Origin: Mycolicibacterium fluoranthenivorans | GTDB taxonomy: Bacteria > Actinomycetota > Actinomycetes > Mycobacteriales > Mycobacteriaceae | Reading direction: 5' to 3' | Assembly (NCBI RefSeq): GCF_011758805.1 | Contig: NZ_JAANOW010000001.1 | Location: forward strand, 558,001-622,000 | Length of the DNA: 64,000 bases | Part shown: positions 41,682-50,784 of the stretch, piece after piece | Numbering within the stretch: the stretch's first letter is position 1 | Layout of the letters: every line of letters starts with the position of its first letter | Made by a program: the position numbers and the translations under genes | The notes under the pieces: model-generated | What the model was told of the DNA's origin: nothing | Seen by the model: the letters and a program-made list of their open reading frames with translations, nothing else | Databases searched by the model: none

Positions 41682-42353
41682 TCAGATCAATACCGATGCC
41701 AGTTCGCTGCGGGAGATCGACACCCGCTGCGGGCCCGCGACCTCCGGCAGCCACATGCCTTGGCCGATGTAGAAGATCACCGCGTCGTCGGTGAGCGCGA
41801 AGTCCTGATACACCCTGGCGCCCAGGGTGTTGTGCGGTGCCGGGTCCAGGTAGCCGACCCAACGCCTCTCCATCTCGCGTTGCACGATCGGGTCGAGCGC
41901 GCCGACGGCGCCTGGTGTGAATGCGGTGCCGAACGTGATCGGTGCGTGCGTGCCGAGGTCGTAGTTGAACGCGTGGAACGACGTCACCGGGTGGGCGCCG
42001 GTGTCGCCGTACACCTCGAGCACGACGCTCGCCGTCGAGCGCGATGCGTACGAATGCGGGGTGATGCCGCGGTCGTACGTGCGGTCCCGCCGCGGGATGG
42101 ACCCGACGAAAGCAATGAAATCGTCCTTATTCGTGGTGATGTAGTCGGTCAGCGACTGCTGGTCGGGGTAGTCCAGCGAATAGCTGATATCGATTGCGTA
42201 CGTGTCGCTTTCGGCCTTGATGCGGCAGATTCGAGCGGCCTCGACGGACCCGCCCAGGTCTGCGCAACTGCGTATCGGCTGCGCCGAGGCGGGGGCACCG
42301 AAGGTGATGGCGCCGATAAGAAGCGCGGCCCATGCCGTGATGAGCCGGGTCAC
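41682..42353 (-). CDS. MPT64-like secreted protein (DUF3298 / RsiV-type)
   Basis: The product is 223 residues from GTG 42353. A Sec signal peptide ends near A-S-A (residue ~24). The mature part closely follows MPT64: Y-S-L-D-Y-P-D-Q-Q-S-L-x-D-Y-I, V-L-E-V-Y, F-A-L-T-D-D-A-V-I-F-Y-I and L-P-E-V-A-G-P. MPT64 is a secreted mycobacterial antigen; enzymatic activity is not evident. The start overlaps the preceding lipoprotein stop by 4 bases, making it the last gene of a four-gene operon of exported proteins. Confidence 0.85.
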   Translation of the reverse strand: MTRLITAWAALLIGAITFGAPASAQPIRSCADLGGSVEAARICRIKAESDTYAIDISYSLDYPDQQSLTDYITTNKDDFIAFVGSIPRRDRTYDRGITPHSYASRSTASVVLEVYGDTGAHPVTSFHAFNYDLGTHAPITFGTAFTPGAVGALDPIVQREMERRWVGYLDPAPHNTLGARVYQDFALTDDAVIFYIGQGMWLPEVAGPQRVSISRSELASVLI

Positions 42354-43633
42354 GGCGTGACCGGGTAAAGGCGGACGTCTTCCACGCCGCCGCCGTTGAT
42401 CGGCGCGCCGAGGAGTACGTCCGACGTGTTGGTGGCGGGGTCGTAGGACACCAGCGAATTGCCGCCACCACAACCGACTTGGCCCACCACCATCAGTTTG
42501 TCAGCGCTGACGCCGGCCAGTCCGACACTGGCACTGACACCTGGGATATGAATGCGCTCGGTGTGCCCATCTGCGGTCAGCTTGGAGACGAAGCTGGTGC
42601 CGCATGCGCCCGAGGTGGGCAGGAAGGTGCCGTTGGCGGTCTTGAAGGCGGTCCAGTTGCCGTAGTTGCCCTCGAACCCCGGTTGGTCGTCGTGCGTGTT
42701 GACCGCTGTGAGCGCGGTGGGCTTTCGGCCGTCCAGGGGCACGGTCCACAACTGCTCACCACCGCCGCGCTGAATTTCGCAATGGGCAAGCAGCACCTTG
42801 TCGGTCCACCACTTCACCGGTGCGCAGGTGGCGTTCGACATCGGTACCGGCAGGGTTCGGTCGATCGACCCGTCGTTGCCGACGATCACCAAGCTGTTAT
42901 CCGACCTGGGCACGACCTCGTTGCCGAGGTTGGCGGTGGAGAGCACCAACTGTGTTCCGTCGGGGAACGCGAGGTAGTCGCCGCTGAACTGCCCGGCACC
43001 ACCCAGATCCTCTGTCGGATAGGACATCTGCACATTACCGCTGGCGTCGATACGTGTCAGCGTCCCCGGCTCGGCACCGTTGTAGCTGGTCGACACCAGG
43101 AATGCCCTGCCGTTGGGTTGCGTGTACCGCGCCGTTCCGGTGACGGGGAAGGACGTGCGCTCACCGGTACGCAGATCAAGGGAGATCGCTTGTCCGTCTT
43201 GACCGTAACCCGGGGTCAGCAGTACATGGCTGCCGTCGCCGGACCAGTCGGACACGTGGGTGGCAATCTCGGCGGGACCGAACTCGGCCATCGGGTAGCG
43301 CTCCCCGGCGGGGGAGACAAGGTAGAGGACCTGGGTGGCGGTCTCCGGGGTGGGCTCGCCGGGGACGGGCGGCGTGCCGGGGTGATGCGGAGTGACGGGG
43401 CTCCACATGGCCACCACCCAGCCCGGCCCGACCTGATCCCACGGTGCGTCGGCGGCAGTGCGCTCAGACCCCTTCGCGGCGACAGGCGCTGATGCCGGTG
43501 CGGTCGCCTGCACGGGCGACGCAGGACGATTACTGGTTTGGCCCGCAACCGAAGTCGGCTCCGACGTGCAGCCGGCAAGCATGATCGAGGCGAGCGCTGC
43601 GACGCACACGGTGTGAGTGGTGAAGTGGTTCAT
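42350..43633 (-). CDS. Lipoprotein with beta-propeller-like domain
   Basis: The product is 427 residues. The signal peptide has lipobox L-A-G-C (Cys near 22) and an Ala/Pro/Thr spacer to ~60. The rest is repeats with W-S-G-D-G-S, G-D-Y-L-A-F-P-D-G and similar turns, suggesting a six- or seven-bladed TolB/YVTN-type propeller. Such domains usually bind proteins or sugars at the cell surface. It is followed with a GTGA overlap by the MPT64-like gene and preceded by two small secreted proteins, probably one surface system. Confidence 0.75.
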   Translation of the reverse strand: MNHFTTHTVCVAALASIMLAGCTSEPTSVAGQTSNRPASPVQATAPASAPVAAKGSERTAADAPWDQVGPGWVVAMWSPVTPHHPGTPPVPGEPTPETATQVLYLVSPAGERYPMAEFGPAEIATHVSDWSGDGSHVLLTPGYGQDGQAISLDLRTGERTSFPVTGTARYTQPNGRAFLVSTSYNGAEPGTLTRIDASGNVQMSYPTEDLGGAGQFSGDYLAFPDGTQLVLSTANLGNEVVPRSDNSLVIVGNDGSIDRTLPVPMSNATCAPVKWWTDKVLLAHCEIQRGGGEQLWTVPLDGRKPTALTAVNTHDDQPGFEGNYGNWTAFKTANGTFLPTSGACGTSFVSKLTADGHTERIHIPGVSASVGLAGVSADKLMVVGQVGCGGGNSLVSYDPATNTSDVLLGAPINGGGVEDVRLYPVTP

Positions 43634-43642
43634 GACGGGCTC

Positions 43643-44038
43643 TCAGGAGAATCGGTCGATCGCGATACGCGCGAATCGGGTTACGGTGTCGCAGGATTGG
43701 TAGGTTGCGGTGGCGCGGTAGATACGGTTGTCGTTCAGCCGCGCGATCACTGTCGTGGACGGCGGTGTGGTCATCGGTTCGGTGATACAGACCGGCTCGG
43801 CGGCGGCGGGCATTGCCTCCGGTGCCAGCACTTCGGAGCTGATGCCCAGACCGGGTTGTTCGCCGGATATCGCGTACCAGCAGCCGGCTTGTCGCGGTGT
43901 TGCGGCGACCGGTTGTCCGAGGATGTCCGTTGCTTCTCGGACGCTCACCCAGTCGCATGGTGTCGACGCGTCGGCAGTCGCGGTCGGGGCGAGCGTCACC
44001 GCCGAACCGGCCAGCAACAACGCCGCAAGGAGCTTCAT
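43643..44038 (-). CDS. Small secreted protein, DUF3558-like pattern
   Basis: The product is 131 residues from ATG 44038, overlapping the upstream stop (ATGA). It has a signal peptide cleaved near T-A-D-A (~23) and four Cys in the mature part (C-D-W, G-C-W-Y, V-C-I, S-C-D) that could pair. The order C-D-W...A-T-D-I-L-G...G-C-W resembles DUF3558 lipoprotein domains but without a lipobox. Function unknown. Confidence 0.65.
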   Translation of the reverse strand: MKLLAALLLAGSAVTLAPTATADASTPCDWVSVREATDILGQPVAATPRQAGCWYAISGEQPGLGISSEVLAPEAMPAAAEPVCITEPMTTPPSTTVIARLNDNRIYRATATYQSCDTVTRFARIAIDRFS

Positions 44039-44493
44039 GACCGCGGCCGGTAGCACTTGCCGGCGGGCCAGTTCCACAGCGCACGGATGTTCTCGGGGAT
44101 CGGGCACGGTGCCTGCCCGGCTGGTATCGGTCCGAAGCCGATCGCGGTCGGGATCCAGGTGGCGCCGGGGATACCCGGCTGCATGAACGACATGTAGCTG
44201 TTCTGGTCTTGGAGCTGGATCGCTGCCTCGGGATGGGTACCGTCGGTGTGCAAGGCGGCAGCGGCCCAGCGGATTCCGGTCTCCGGGTCCACGGCATAGT
44301 AGGACTGGCCTTCGCGCAGGCCGGTGAATTCCGACGCCGGCCGCCCGGTCAGCACTGCGCCGGCCTGTATCAGCTCGGCGCGCACATCCGGTGTCAGCGG
44401 TAGGTTCACCGCGTCGTCGGCGTGCGCGACCGGTGACAGCACAGTGGCGACGGCGAATGCCGCGATGGCGGTGGTGATGAGTGTGCGTGGCAC
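44035..44493 (-). CDS. Small secreted protein, unknown
   Basis: The product is 152 residues. The Sec signal is M-P-R-T-L-I-T-T-A-I-A-A-F...V-A-H-A (cleavage near residue 25). The mature domain contains Y-Y-A-V-D-P-E-T-G-I-R-W-A-A-A-A-L, a Q-D-Q-N-S-Y core and C-P-I-P/K-C-Y that could form a disulfide. It heads the four-gene exported-protein operon, which runs by overlap into the next gene. No family recognised. Confidence 0.65.
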   Translation of the reverse strand: MPRTLITTAIAAFAVATVLSPVAHADDAVNLPLTPDVRAELIQAGAVLTGRPASEFTGLREGQSYYAVDPETGIRWAAAALHTDGTHPEAAIQLQDQNSYMSFMQPGIPGATWIPTAIGFGPIPAGQAPCPIPENIRALWNWPAGKCYRPRS

Positions 44494-44572
44494 GGCAGCT
44501 CCCTTTCAGTCACCCGAAATGCTGCGACCGCCGTCTTGGCACATTCTTGGGGGCACATTCTTGGCTCGTGCA

Positions 44573-45211
44573 TCAGTCCGAGTCGAGGCCGTCCAGCGCC
44601 CAGATCGTGAGGTAGGCCAGGCCGAAGAACACAGCGACCGCCACTGCCACGCCCGTCGATTGCACGTACGCCAGCGGTGAGCGCACCCATTCCAGCGTCC
44701 CTGCCACCACCGCGTCCGGCCGCGTGACCAGATCCCACGAGTTCCACCGCTGGAACCGCCCGATCACCACGCCGACAGCGCACAACCCCACCGACACGAT
44801 GACCAGAAACCACCCGGCGGCCGCGCCGAACTGCCTCTCGACGCGATTGTGCACCAGCCGCATCGATACCACACCGAGGACGATGCCCGTCCACGCCGCG
44901 AATCCGTACTGCAGGATGTGCCGCCACAGCTCGACATCATCACCCAGGTGCACCAGATCGGTCACCAGATAGGGCGAGTTCGGCAGGAATGCCAGCCACA
45001 GCACGCCCAGCGGCAGCAGCCAGATCCCGCGCCGCACACTGGCGAAGGCGACCGCGGCCACCATCGGGATCCACGCCAGGAACAGATTCCAGATCAGGAA
45101 CCGCGAGGGATAGGACAGCGGCGCCTCGGGATCCGTCACACCCAGCACCACGGTCAGCGCGGTGGTGGCGGCCAGGGAGACGAGCAGGATGGCGCGTCGG
45201 GCATGCAGCAT
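44573..45211 (-). CDS. DUF1361 membrane protein
   Basis: The product is 212 residues from ATG 45211. It has six or seven transmembrane helices with the DUF1361 signature F-L-P-N-S-P-Y-L-V-T-D-L-V-H-L (residues ~85-99) and W-N-S-W-D-L in a periplasmic loop. Function unknown. It is a single gene 79 bases upstream of, and in the same direction as, the secreted-protein operon. Confidence 0.82.
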   Translation of the reverse strand: MLHARRAILLVSLAATTALTVVLGVTDPEAPLSYPSRFLIWNLFLAWIPMVAAVAFASVRRGIWLLPLGVLWLAFLPNSPYLVTDLVHLGDDVELWRHILQYGFAAWTGIVLGVVSMRLVHNRVERQFGAAAGWFLVIVSVGLCAVGVVIGRFQRWNSWDLVTRPDAVVAGTLEWVRSPLAYVQSTGVAVAVAVFFGLAYLTIWALDGLDSD

Positions 45212-45365
45212 GACGTCAATCCTGCCGATACGCGCCGTGCCGTTCCCCCGATCGGGGGACAACCACTTCACCCGGTGCATCCACCGGTCACCCGACAGAT
45301 CCTGAGCGCCGTGCGGCGCATTGTTATCGCAACGGAGAAAACAACCCACACAAAGGATTACCGAA

Positions 45366-45650
45366 ATGATCAAGCACCTGGGCCTCAGCATCGTCACCGC
45401 GGGCATCATCGGCGCAGGCGCTCTCGGCCTGGCCGGCACCGCCGCCGCGGCCACCACCGCGCAGGCCCCGAGCGGCCCCGGCTACTCCTACAGCCCCGAG
45501 GTCAAGGCCCACCCGGCCCCGACCATGGCGCCCGGCTGGCACGCCCACCACGGCGCCGCCCGCATCGCTGTCCTGCAGAACCGCCGACACACCGAAGCAT
45601 GCCCCAAACGACAAGTGCCCCCGGGATCGCCGGGGGCACTTGGTCTATGA
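45366..45650 (+). CDS. Small secreted peptide, 3' end uncertain
   Basis: The product is 94 residues from ATG 45366. A clear signal peptide (I-K-H-L-G-L-S-I-V-T-A-G...) is cleaved near A-A-A-A (~29). The mature part has P-S-G-P-G-Y-S-Y-S-P-E-V-K-A and H-A-H-H-G-A-A-R-I-A. The last ~13 codons run through a strong hairpin, so the true protein may end sooner and a frameshift near 45575 is possible. Function unknown. Confidence 0.6.
   Translation: MIKHLGLSIVTAGIIGAGALGLAGTAAAATTAQAPSGPGYSYSPEVKAHPAPTMAPGWHAHHGAARIAVLQNRRHTEACPKRQVPPGSPGALGL
45613..45641. terminator. Hairpin terminator before the fadE5 3' end
   Basis: A 12-bp perfect stem (AAGTGCCCCCGG at 45613-45624 with its complement at 45630-45641, 5-base loop) lies between the small secreted peptide gene and the convergent fadE5. 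Confidence 0.8.
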
Positions 45651-45654
45651 GAGA

Positions 45655-47490
45655 TCAGAAGGAGGCTTCGGACAGCTCCATGACCTCGTTGTCGATACCG
45701 TCGAGGACGGTGCGGGTGCTGGTCAGCAGCGGCAGGAAGTTCTTCGCGAAGAACGACGCGGCCGCGACCTTGCCGTCGAGGAAGGCCTTCTCCTCGCCGG
45801 TGGCACCGGCGTCGAGGCGCTCGATGGCGACGGCGGCCTCACGCTGCAGCAGCCAGCCGACCATCAGATCGCCGACCGAGAGCAGGAAGCGCACCGAACC
45901 CAGGCCCACCTTGTAGATGCTCGCGGCATCTTCCTGCGCGGCCATCAGGTAGCCGGTCAGGGTGGCGGCCATGCCCTGCACGTCCTCCAGGGCGGTGGCC
46001 AGCAGCGCACGCTCGGCCTTCAGGCGACCGTTGCCCGACTCGTTCTTGATGAACGTGTCGATCTGGCCGGCCACGTAGGACAGCGCCTGGCCCTTGTCGC
46101 GGATGATCTTGCGGAAGAAGAAGTCCTGCGCCTGGATGGCGGTGGTGCCTTCGTAGAGCGAGTCGATCTTGGCGTCGCGGATGTACTGCTCGATCGGGTA
46201 GTCCTGCAGGAAGCCGGAACCACCGAAGGTCTGCAGCGACTCGGTGAGCTTGGCGTAGGCCTGCTCGGAGCCGTAACCCTTGACGATCGGGAGCAGCAGG
46301 TCGTTGACCCGCAGTGCCAGGTCCGCGTCCACACCGTGCAGCGCCTGGGCCACCTCGTCGTCCTGGAAGGTGGCGGTGTACAGGTACAGCGCGCGCATGC
46401 CCTCGGCGTAGGACTTCTGGGTCATCAGCGAACGACGCACGTCCGGGTGGTGCGTGATGGTCACGCGCGGCGCGGTCTTGTCGGTCATCTGGGTCAGATC
46501 GGCACCCTGCACGCGCTCCTTGGCGTACTCCAGAGCGTTGAGGTAACCGGTCGACAGGGTGGCGATGGCCTTGGTGCCGACCATCATGCGGGCTTGTTCG
46601 ATGACGTCGAACATCTGCGCGATGCCGTTGTGCACCTCGCCGACGAGCCAGCCGACGGCGGGCTTGTCGTGCTGGCCGAAGGTCAGCTCACAGGTGGCCG
46701 AAACCTTCAGGCCCATCTTGTGCTCGACGTTGGTCACGTAGACGCCGTTGCGCTCGCCCAGCTCGCCGGTCTCGAAGTCGAAGTGGTACTTCGGCACGAA
46801 GAACAGCGACAGACCCTTGGTGCCGGGGCCGGCGCCCTCGGGGCGGGCCAGGACCAGGTGGAAGATGTTCTCGAACATGTCATCGGCCTCGGCGGAGGTG
46901 ATGAAGCGCTTCACACCGTCGATGTGCCAGGAGCCGTCCTCCTGCTTGACGGCCTTGGTGCGTCCGGCGCCGACGTCGGAGCCCGCGTCGGGCTCGGTCA
47001 GCACCATGGTGGCGCCCCAGTCGCGCTCAGCGGCGATGACGGCCCACTTCTTCTGCTCTTCGGTGCCGTTGTGCGCGAAGATCTGCGCGAACGCCGAACC
47101 GCCGGCGTACATCCACACGGCCGGGTTGGCGCCCAGGATGTGCTCGTTGAGTGCCCACAGCAGCGCCTTGGGGGCGGGCACGCCGCCGAGTTCCTCGTCG
47201 AGGCTGACCTTGTTCCAGCCGCCCTCGATGGTCACCTTGACCGACTTCTTGAAGGACTCGGGCAGCTTGACGGTGTGAGTCTTGGGGTCGAACACCGGCG
47301 GGTTGCGATCGCCGTCGGCGAACGATTCGGCGACCGGGCCCTCGGCCAGGCGCGCCATCTCGGAGATCATCTCCTTGGCGGTGTCGGCGTCCAGATCGCT
47401 GAACGAACCGGCACCGAGCGCCTTGTCGAGACCGAGTACGTCGAACAGGGTAAAGACCTGGTCACGGACGTTGCTCTTGTAGTGGCCCAC
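45655..47490 (-). CDS. fadE5: FadE5, acyl-CoA dehydrogenase
   Basis: The product is 611 residues, the long FadE5 type (Rv0244c). FAD-binding segments T-E-P-D-A-G-S-D and F-I-T-S-A-E precede the catalytic base region [12 protein letters not shown] (Glu near ~447), with an extra C-terminal domain of ~150 residues characteristic of this subgroup. It introduces a double bond into acyl-CoA of broad chain length. GTG 47490 is preceded by GAGGAGA. In M. smegmatis this gene marks the end of the GPL locus; that locus is not present at this site here. Confidence 0.95.
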   Translation of the reverse strand: MGHYKSNVRDQVFTLFDVLGLDKALGAGSFSDLDADTAKEMISEMARLAEGPVAESFADGDRNPPVFDPKTHTVKLPESFKKSVKVTIEGGWNKVSLDEELGGVPAPKALLWALNEHILGANPAVWMYAGGSAFAQIFAHNGTEEQKKWAVIAAERDWGATMVLTEPDAGSDVGAGRTKAVKQEDGSWHIDGVKRFITSAEADDMFENIFHLVLARPEGAGPGTKGLSLFFVPKYHFDFETGELGERNGVYVTNVEHKMGLKVSATCELTFGQHDKPAVGWLVGEVHNGIAQMFDVIEQARMMVGTKAIATLSTGYLNALEYAKERVQGADLTQMTDKTAPRVTITHHPDVRRSLMTQKSYAEGMRALYLYTATFQDDEVAQALHGVDADLALRVNDLLLPIVKGYGSEQAYAKLTESLQTFGGSGFLQDYPIEQYIRDAKIDSLYEGTTAIQAQDFFFRKIIRDKGQALSYVAGQIDTFIKNESGNGRLKAERALLATALEDVQGMAATLTGYLMAAQEDAASIYKVGLGSVRFLLSVGDLMVGWLLQREAAVAIERLDAGATGEEKAFLDGKVAAASFFAKNFLPLLTSTRTVLDGIDNEVMELSEASF

Positions 47491-47539
47491 GGTTTCTCCT
47501 CAATGAGATGGAAGCTGTCGGTTGGGTACTCAGGGCTAA

Positions 47540-47555
47540 GTTACCCACCAGTAAC
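47540..47555. promoter_or_regulatory. Palindromic operator candidate upstream of fadE5
   Basis: GTTAC-CCACCA-GTAAC is an inverted repeat 50 bases before the fadE5 start. Its TTACCCACCAGTAA core agrees at 10 of 14 positions with the element between fabG4 and fadA2. A further GGTAACC lies at 47576. Confidence 0.55.
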
Positions 47556-47739
47556 TGGCCTGAACTATACCGCCCGGTAACCCCATCGCAAAGGGGCTCT
47601 GAGCAAATTGTCGCCAGCGAACCAACCGCCTGGTTGATTGGGCGGCTCTCGACGCTCATTTTTGCCGTTTGACCTGCAATGACATTCAATCTGTGATGCT
47701 CGCCACGGAGGCGCTCAACAAACCTCTAAGGTGAGGCGC

Positions 47740-48819
47740 ATGAGGCGTGTGGTGGTATGGGGAACGGGCAATATGGGCTCGACGGCGATCCGCTCGACGG
47801 TCGCCTTCCCGGGTCTTGAGCTGGCCGGCGTCATCACCTCGTCCGCCGACAAGGCCGGCCGCGACGCCGCCTCGTTTGCCGGACTTCCGGACTCCACCGG
47901 CGTGCTGGCCACCACCGATGTCGACGACGCCCTGACCGGGGCCGACGCGGTGGCCTATATGGCCTCCGGCGATATCCGGCCCGAGGAGGCGATCGCCGAT
48001 ATCGAGCGCGCGCTCAAGGCCGGCGCGCATGTAGTGACGCCGTCGCTTTACTCGCTCTACGACCCGCGCTCGGCGCCACCGGAGTGGGTGGCCCGGCTCA
48101 CCTCGGCAGCCGAAGCGGGCGGGGTGTCCCTTCTGGTCAGTGGCGTCGACCCGGGCTGGGGCAACGACGCGCTCGCGGTGCTCGCGGCGGGTTTGTGTAC
48201 CCGCATCAAGACCATCCGTTGCCAGGAGATCTTCGACTACTCCACCTACAACCAGCCGCATTCGGTGAAGGTGCTCTGCGGTTTCGGCGGGCCGATGGAC
48301 GAGACACCGATGATGCTGTTGCCGTCCATCCCGACCATGGTGTGGGGCGGTAACGTCCGCCTGATCGGGCGAGGGCTCGGCCTGGAGATCGACGAGATCA
48401 CCGAGGACGTCCAGCGTCTGGCGCTCACCGAGGATGTCGACACCGTGATGGGCACCTTCGAGAAGGGCACCCAGGGAGCGTTTCGGCTCAAGGTGATCGG
48501 CTGGGCCGGCGGACAGCAGCGGGTGGTCATCGAACACATCACCCGGATCCATCCGTCCGTCGCACCGGAGTGGCCGGCTCCCGATCAGGGCGCCGGCGAT
48601 CACCGGGTGATCATCGACGGCGATCCGGAGTTGACCATCGTCGTGCGGGCCGACGTACCGGGTGGCACCCGGGCCGACGGCGGCAACACCACGGCGGCCA
48701 ACCGTCTGCTGGGGGCCATCGAATGGCTGGCCACCCAGCCCGCCGGGATCTACGACGGGCTGGATGTGCCGATCCATCCTTCGCTGCCACTCGAGGTGGA
48801 AGCGACGCGCTGGGCCTAG
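47740..48819 (+). CDS. DapB-like NAD(P)-dependent dehydrogenase, conserved by fadE5
   Basis: The product is 359 residues from ATG 47740, chosen because GGTGAGG precedes it (GTG 47731 is also in frame). The Rossmann motif is G-T-G-N-M-G-S near residues 8-14; next come a dihydrodipicolinate-reductase-like N-terminal domain and a substrate domain with V-D-P-G-W-G-N-D. Proteins of this family sit beside fadE5 in other mycobacteria; the reaction is unknown. It is divergent from fadE5 and its stop shares the bases CTAG with the stop of the truncated pks on the opposite strand. Confidence 0.82.
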   Translation: MRRVVVWGTGNMGSTAIRSTVAFPGLELAGVITSSADKAGRDAASFAGLPDSTGVLATTDVDDALTGADAVAYMASGDIRPEEAIADIERALKAGAHVVTPSLYSLYDPRSAPPEWVARLTSAAEAGGVSLLVSGVDPGWGNDALAVLAAGLCTRIKTIRCQEIFDYSTYNQPHSVKVLCGFGGPMDETPMMLLPSIPTMVWGGNVRLIGRGLGLEIDEITEDVQRLALTEDVDTVMGTFEKGTQGAFRLKVIGWAGGQQRVVIEHITRIHPSVAPEWPAPDQGAGDHRVIIDGDPELTIVVRADVPGGTRADGGNTTAANRLLGAIEWLATQPAGIYDGLDVPIHPSLPLEVEATRWA

Positions 48820-50668
48820 TCCGCGGCGGCCGGGGCCGGCTCCTCGGCAGGCGCCTCCGGCGTGACCGGGGCCGCTGGGGCATCCGAATCAGGCAGCTGC
48901 GAGACCAGGTGCTCGGCCAACTCTCCGATGGTCGGGTAGTCGAACACCGCCGTCGGGCTGATGTCGAACTTGCCACCGAACTGACCGAACAGCCGGTTGC
49001 GCAGCTCGACGGCCATCAGCGAGTCGGTGCCCAGATCCAGGAACCTGCTGGACGCCGCCGGCGGCTGCGCCAGCCGCAGGAAGCCCTGCACCTCGCGCTG
49101 CAGGAATTCGGTGATGAACCCGCCGCGCGCTGCCACCGGCAGCTCCTGCAGTTGCCGCAGCAACTCGCTGTCGCCCTGCACCGATCCGTCACCGCTGGGC
49201 AGCACCTGATCCAGCAGCGGCGGGCGGATGCCGCCCAGCATCTTCGCTGTGCGTTGCCAGTTCGCCTTCAGCACAGTGACCTGCGCCGCGCCGTGCCGGA
49301 TCGCCTCGCCGAGGGCGGCCAGCGCCGCCGACGGCTCCAGCGGCATCATGCCCTGCGCACTGAGGTTGGCGACGGCGGCCTGCGAGCTGGCCATACCGCC
49401 ATGACCCCACGGCCCGAAGTTGACGGCGGTGGCCGGCAGCCCCTGCGCCCGCCGCTGTGCCACAAGCCCGTCGAGCAGCGCGTTGGCGGTGGCGTAGTTG
49501 GCCTGCGACGGCGAACCGAGCACCGCGGACGCAGACGAGTACACGATGAAGAACTCGAGGTCATCGTCCTTGGTCAACCGGTGCAGGTGGTGCGCACCAT
49601 AGGCTTTCGGGCCCAACGTCGTCCGGAAGTGCTCCAGATCCTGCTGCGGGAGCAGCGCATCGTCGAGCACACCGGCCAGGTGTGCGATACCGGCCAGCGG
49701 CGGCAGTTCGGCGCGGATCTTGTCCAACAGCGCCGCCACCGAAACCTCGTCCCCGACGTCGGCCGAGAACACGTGGATCCGGCAGTGGAACCGCTCGGTG
49801 ATGGCGTCGATGGCCTGCTGGGTCTCCGCGTCGGGGGTACGCCGGCTGGTCAGCACGATGTCCCCGGCGCCGAGCTGAGCCAGATAGGACGCCGTGTGCA
49901 AGCCGAGCGCACCCAGCCCACCGGTGAGCAGGTAGCTCCGATCGCCATGCGGCTGAAGCGGTTTCGGCATCTGCACGACGATCTTGCCGATGTGCCGAGC
50001 CTGCTGCATCCGGCGGAACGCGGTCCTGGCCTCGGTCAGCGGGTAGACCTCGGCGGGCACCGGGGTCCACACACCGGTGGCCAACCCCTCGGACACCTCC
50101 GCCATCAGCTTCTGGATGTGATCGGGGTCGGACATCATCGTCACGTCCAGCGCCACGATCTCGTAGTTGATATCGGGCCGCACCTCGGCCATCCGCTCGA
50201 CGGGCCAGATATCGCGCTTGGCGATCTCGGCGAACCGACCGCCGTGGGCCGTGGCCCGCAACGTCGCTTCGATGAAGCCCTCACTGGTCAAGGAGTTGAG
50301 CACCACGTCCACACCCGCGCCGTCGGTATCCGCGAGGATCTGATCCGCGAAATCCGTTGTCCGCGAGTCGTAGACGTACTCCACACCCATCTCCCGCAGC
50401 GTGGCGCGCTTGTACTTGCTCGCGGTGGCGAACACGATCGCGCCGTGCTGGCGGGCCATCTGGACCGCGGCCAGACCCACGCCGCCGCTGGCGGCGTGGA
50501 TGAGCACCTTGTCGCCGGGCTTGAGCTGCGCCCAGTCGAAGGCCAACCGGACCGTCAGTGCCGCAGCGGAGATGGTCGCCGCATCCACCGAGCTGACGCC
50601 GTCGGGTACCACTGCCAGCAGCGGTGCCGGGACGTTGAGCCGGCTGGAGAACGCGCCCGAGCAGTACT
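48816..50668 (-). pseudogene. pks: C-terminal remnant of the TPP type I polyketide synthase (ER-KR-ACP)
   Basis: About 610 residues of normal PKS sequence remain. They cover most of an enoyl-reductase domain (from G-A-F-S-S-R-L-N-V-P-A, with A-A-S-G-G-V-G-L-A-A-V-Q), a ketoreductase domain (L-T-G-G-L-G-A-L-G, Y-x-S-A-S-A and A-N-Y-A-T-A-N), and an acyl carrier protein with L-G-T-D-S-L-M-A-V-E-L. The KS, AT and DH domains (probably over 1500 residues) are missing, and the sequence turns into unrelated pieces at ~50645-50670. Its position between the fadE5-side gene and papA3/mmpL10 identifies it as the trehalose polyphleate PKS. It cannot work as a synthase; the surviving frame being open suggests a recent loss. 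Confidence 0.88.
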
Positions 50669-50709
50669 GGGACGTCCTGCACCAGGGGCGCGACGCGGTC
50701 TCGGAGATC
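50641..50709 (+). pseudogene. Inverted fragment of a ketosynthase N-terminus
   Basis: On the plus strand, opposite in direction to the rest of the pks, codons read R-L-E-N-A-P-E-Q-Y-W-D-V-L-H-Q-G-R-D-A-V-S-E-I-P. This is the pattern found near the start of KS domains (x-P-E-x-Y-W-D-L-L-x-x-G-R-D-A-V-x-E-V-P). It is cut at both ends and belongs to no complete gene. It is a leftover from the rearrangement that truncated pks and papA3. Confidence 0.65.
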
Positions 50710-50711
50710 CC

Positions 50712-50784
50712 ACCAGCGACGAGCTGCACGCCGTGTCGACGGTGACCGCCGGGCCGCACGAGGTCTCCAGCAGCAGCCGATGCG
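50712..50784 (-). pseudogene. Fragment of a ketosynthase active site
   Basis: On the minus strand, codons read H-R-L-L-L-E-T-S directly joined to G-P-A-V-T-V-D-T-A-C-S-S-S-L-V. The first motif normally lies about 90 residues before the second; the second is the KS active-site cysteine motif. So the block itself carries an internal deletion. It is out of frame with the ER remnant and abuts the papA3 remnant. Confidence 0.75.

Noticed and set aside
37665..45650. Glycopeptidolipid locus expected beside fadE5 in some rapid growers
   Set aside because: No NRPS, glycosyltransferase cluster or mbtH-like gene is present between fadA2 and fadE5.
45640..47580. 646-codon plus-strand frame opposite fadE5
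   Set aside because: Antisense shadow of a strongly conserved enzyme; no start signal or recognisable domain.
48816..50668. The pks remnant as a functional stand-alone reductase
   Set aside because: No proper start codon or ribosome-binding site, no KS/AT, and its N-terminus runs into unrelated ketosynthase pieces; treated as a pseudogene.
50401..50745. Plus-strand 114-codon frame containing the ketosynthase-like segment as a gene
   Set aside because: Its first ~80 codons are the antisense of the ER domain; only the last part resembles a KS fragment.
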